From contig CAWUIK010000046.1 in assembly GCA_963922585.1 (NCBI GenBank), forward strand, positions 1 to 24,733: DNA of 24,733 nucleotides, written 5' to 3'. This document shows positions 24,681-24,733 of the stretch, piece by piece (positions within the stretch are counted from its first letter, which is position 1; the number at the start of each line of letters is the position of its first letter). This DNA comes from Parvicella sp963922585 (GTDB lineage Bacteria; Bacteroidota; Bacteroidia; Flavobacteriales_D; Parvicellaceae). The position numbers were made by a program, and so were the translations under genes. The notes beneath the pieces were generated by a model that did no database searches, had not been told where the DNA came from, and was given only the letters and a program-made list of their open reading frames with translations.

Positions 24681-24733
<53 letters not shown>

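Overview
The window looks like a chromosomal contig from a low-GC member of the Bacteroidota, most likely Flavobacteriia (order Flavobacteriales). This is inferred from several signs: guaA followed by a LysM/binding-protein fusion, a ClpB, MtaB and HutF set, absence of convincing Shine-Dalgarno sequences, and repeated matches to the Bacteroidota promoter (TTG or TTTG, a spacer, then TAnnTTTG). No tRNA, rRNA, CRISPR array or transposase gene was seen. No stretch longer than 300 bases lacks a gene.

Left edge (1-1820): a 20-bp direct repeat leads into an sbtA-type bicarbonate transporter that has lost roughly its first third. Convergent to it is a Na/phosphate symporter gene broken by a one-base frameshift. 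Next (1900-5818), ruvC is divergent from a tight operon of a flippase-like membrane protein, a family 2 glycosyltransferase and an OppC/DppC-type ABC permease, whose reading frames overlap by 4 and 8 bases. Then (6039-8513) comes mtaB (ms2t6A tRNA modification), an acidic unknown protein and a beta-carbonic anhydrase.

Centre (8536-14247, all minus): guaA with a downstream secreted protein carrying three LysM domains and a type 1 periplasmic-binding fold, then a hipB-hipA toxin-antitoxin pair with a possible third gene, a small lipoprotein. Upstream of hipB is hutF (histidine degradation).

Right part (15691-24653): yqgE converges on and overlaps a class IV aminotransferase gene. A membrane-anchored unknown protein, clpB with a clear hairpin terminator, a PMT-type membrane glycosyltransferase, and a divergent SpoIID/LytB-domain protein follow. 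The window ends inside a pure GTTA tetranucleotide repeat of at least 13 units, and both ends being repetitive suggests a complete contig.

Most genes are ordinary housekeeping functions. The most interesting signals are regulatory. Four genes (guaA, yqgE, the class IV aminotransferase and the PMT glycosyltransferase) have a -7 promoter box only 5-8 bases from the likely start codon, which predicts leaderless or nearly leaderless mRNAs. The flippase gene has a good promoter inside its apparent 5' end, leaving ATA as the best-placed start. The hipBA promoter carries a palindrome across its -7 box.
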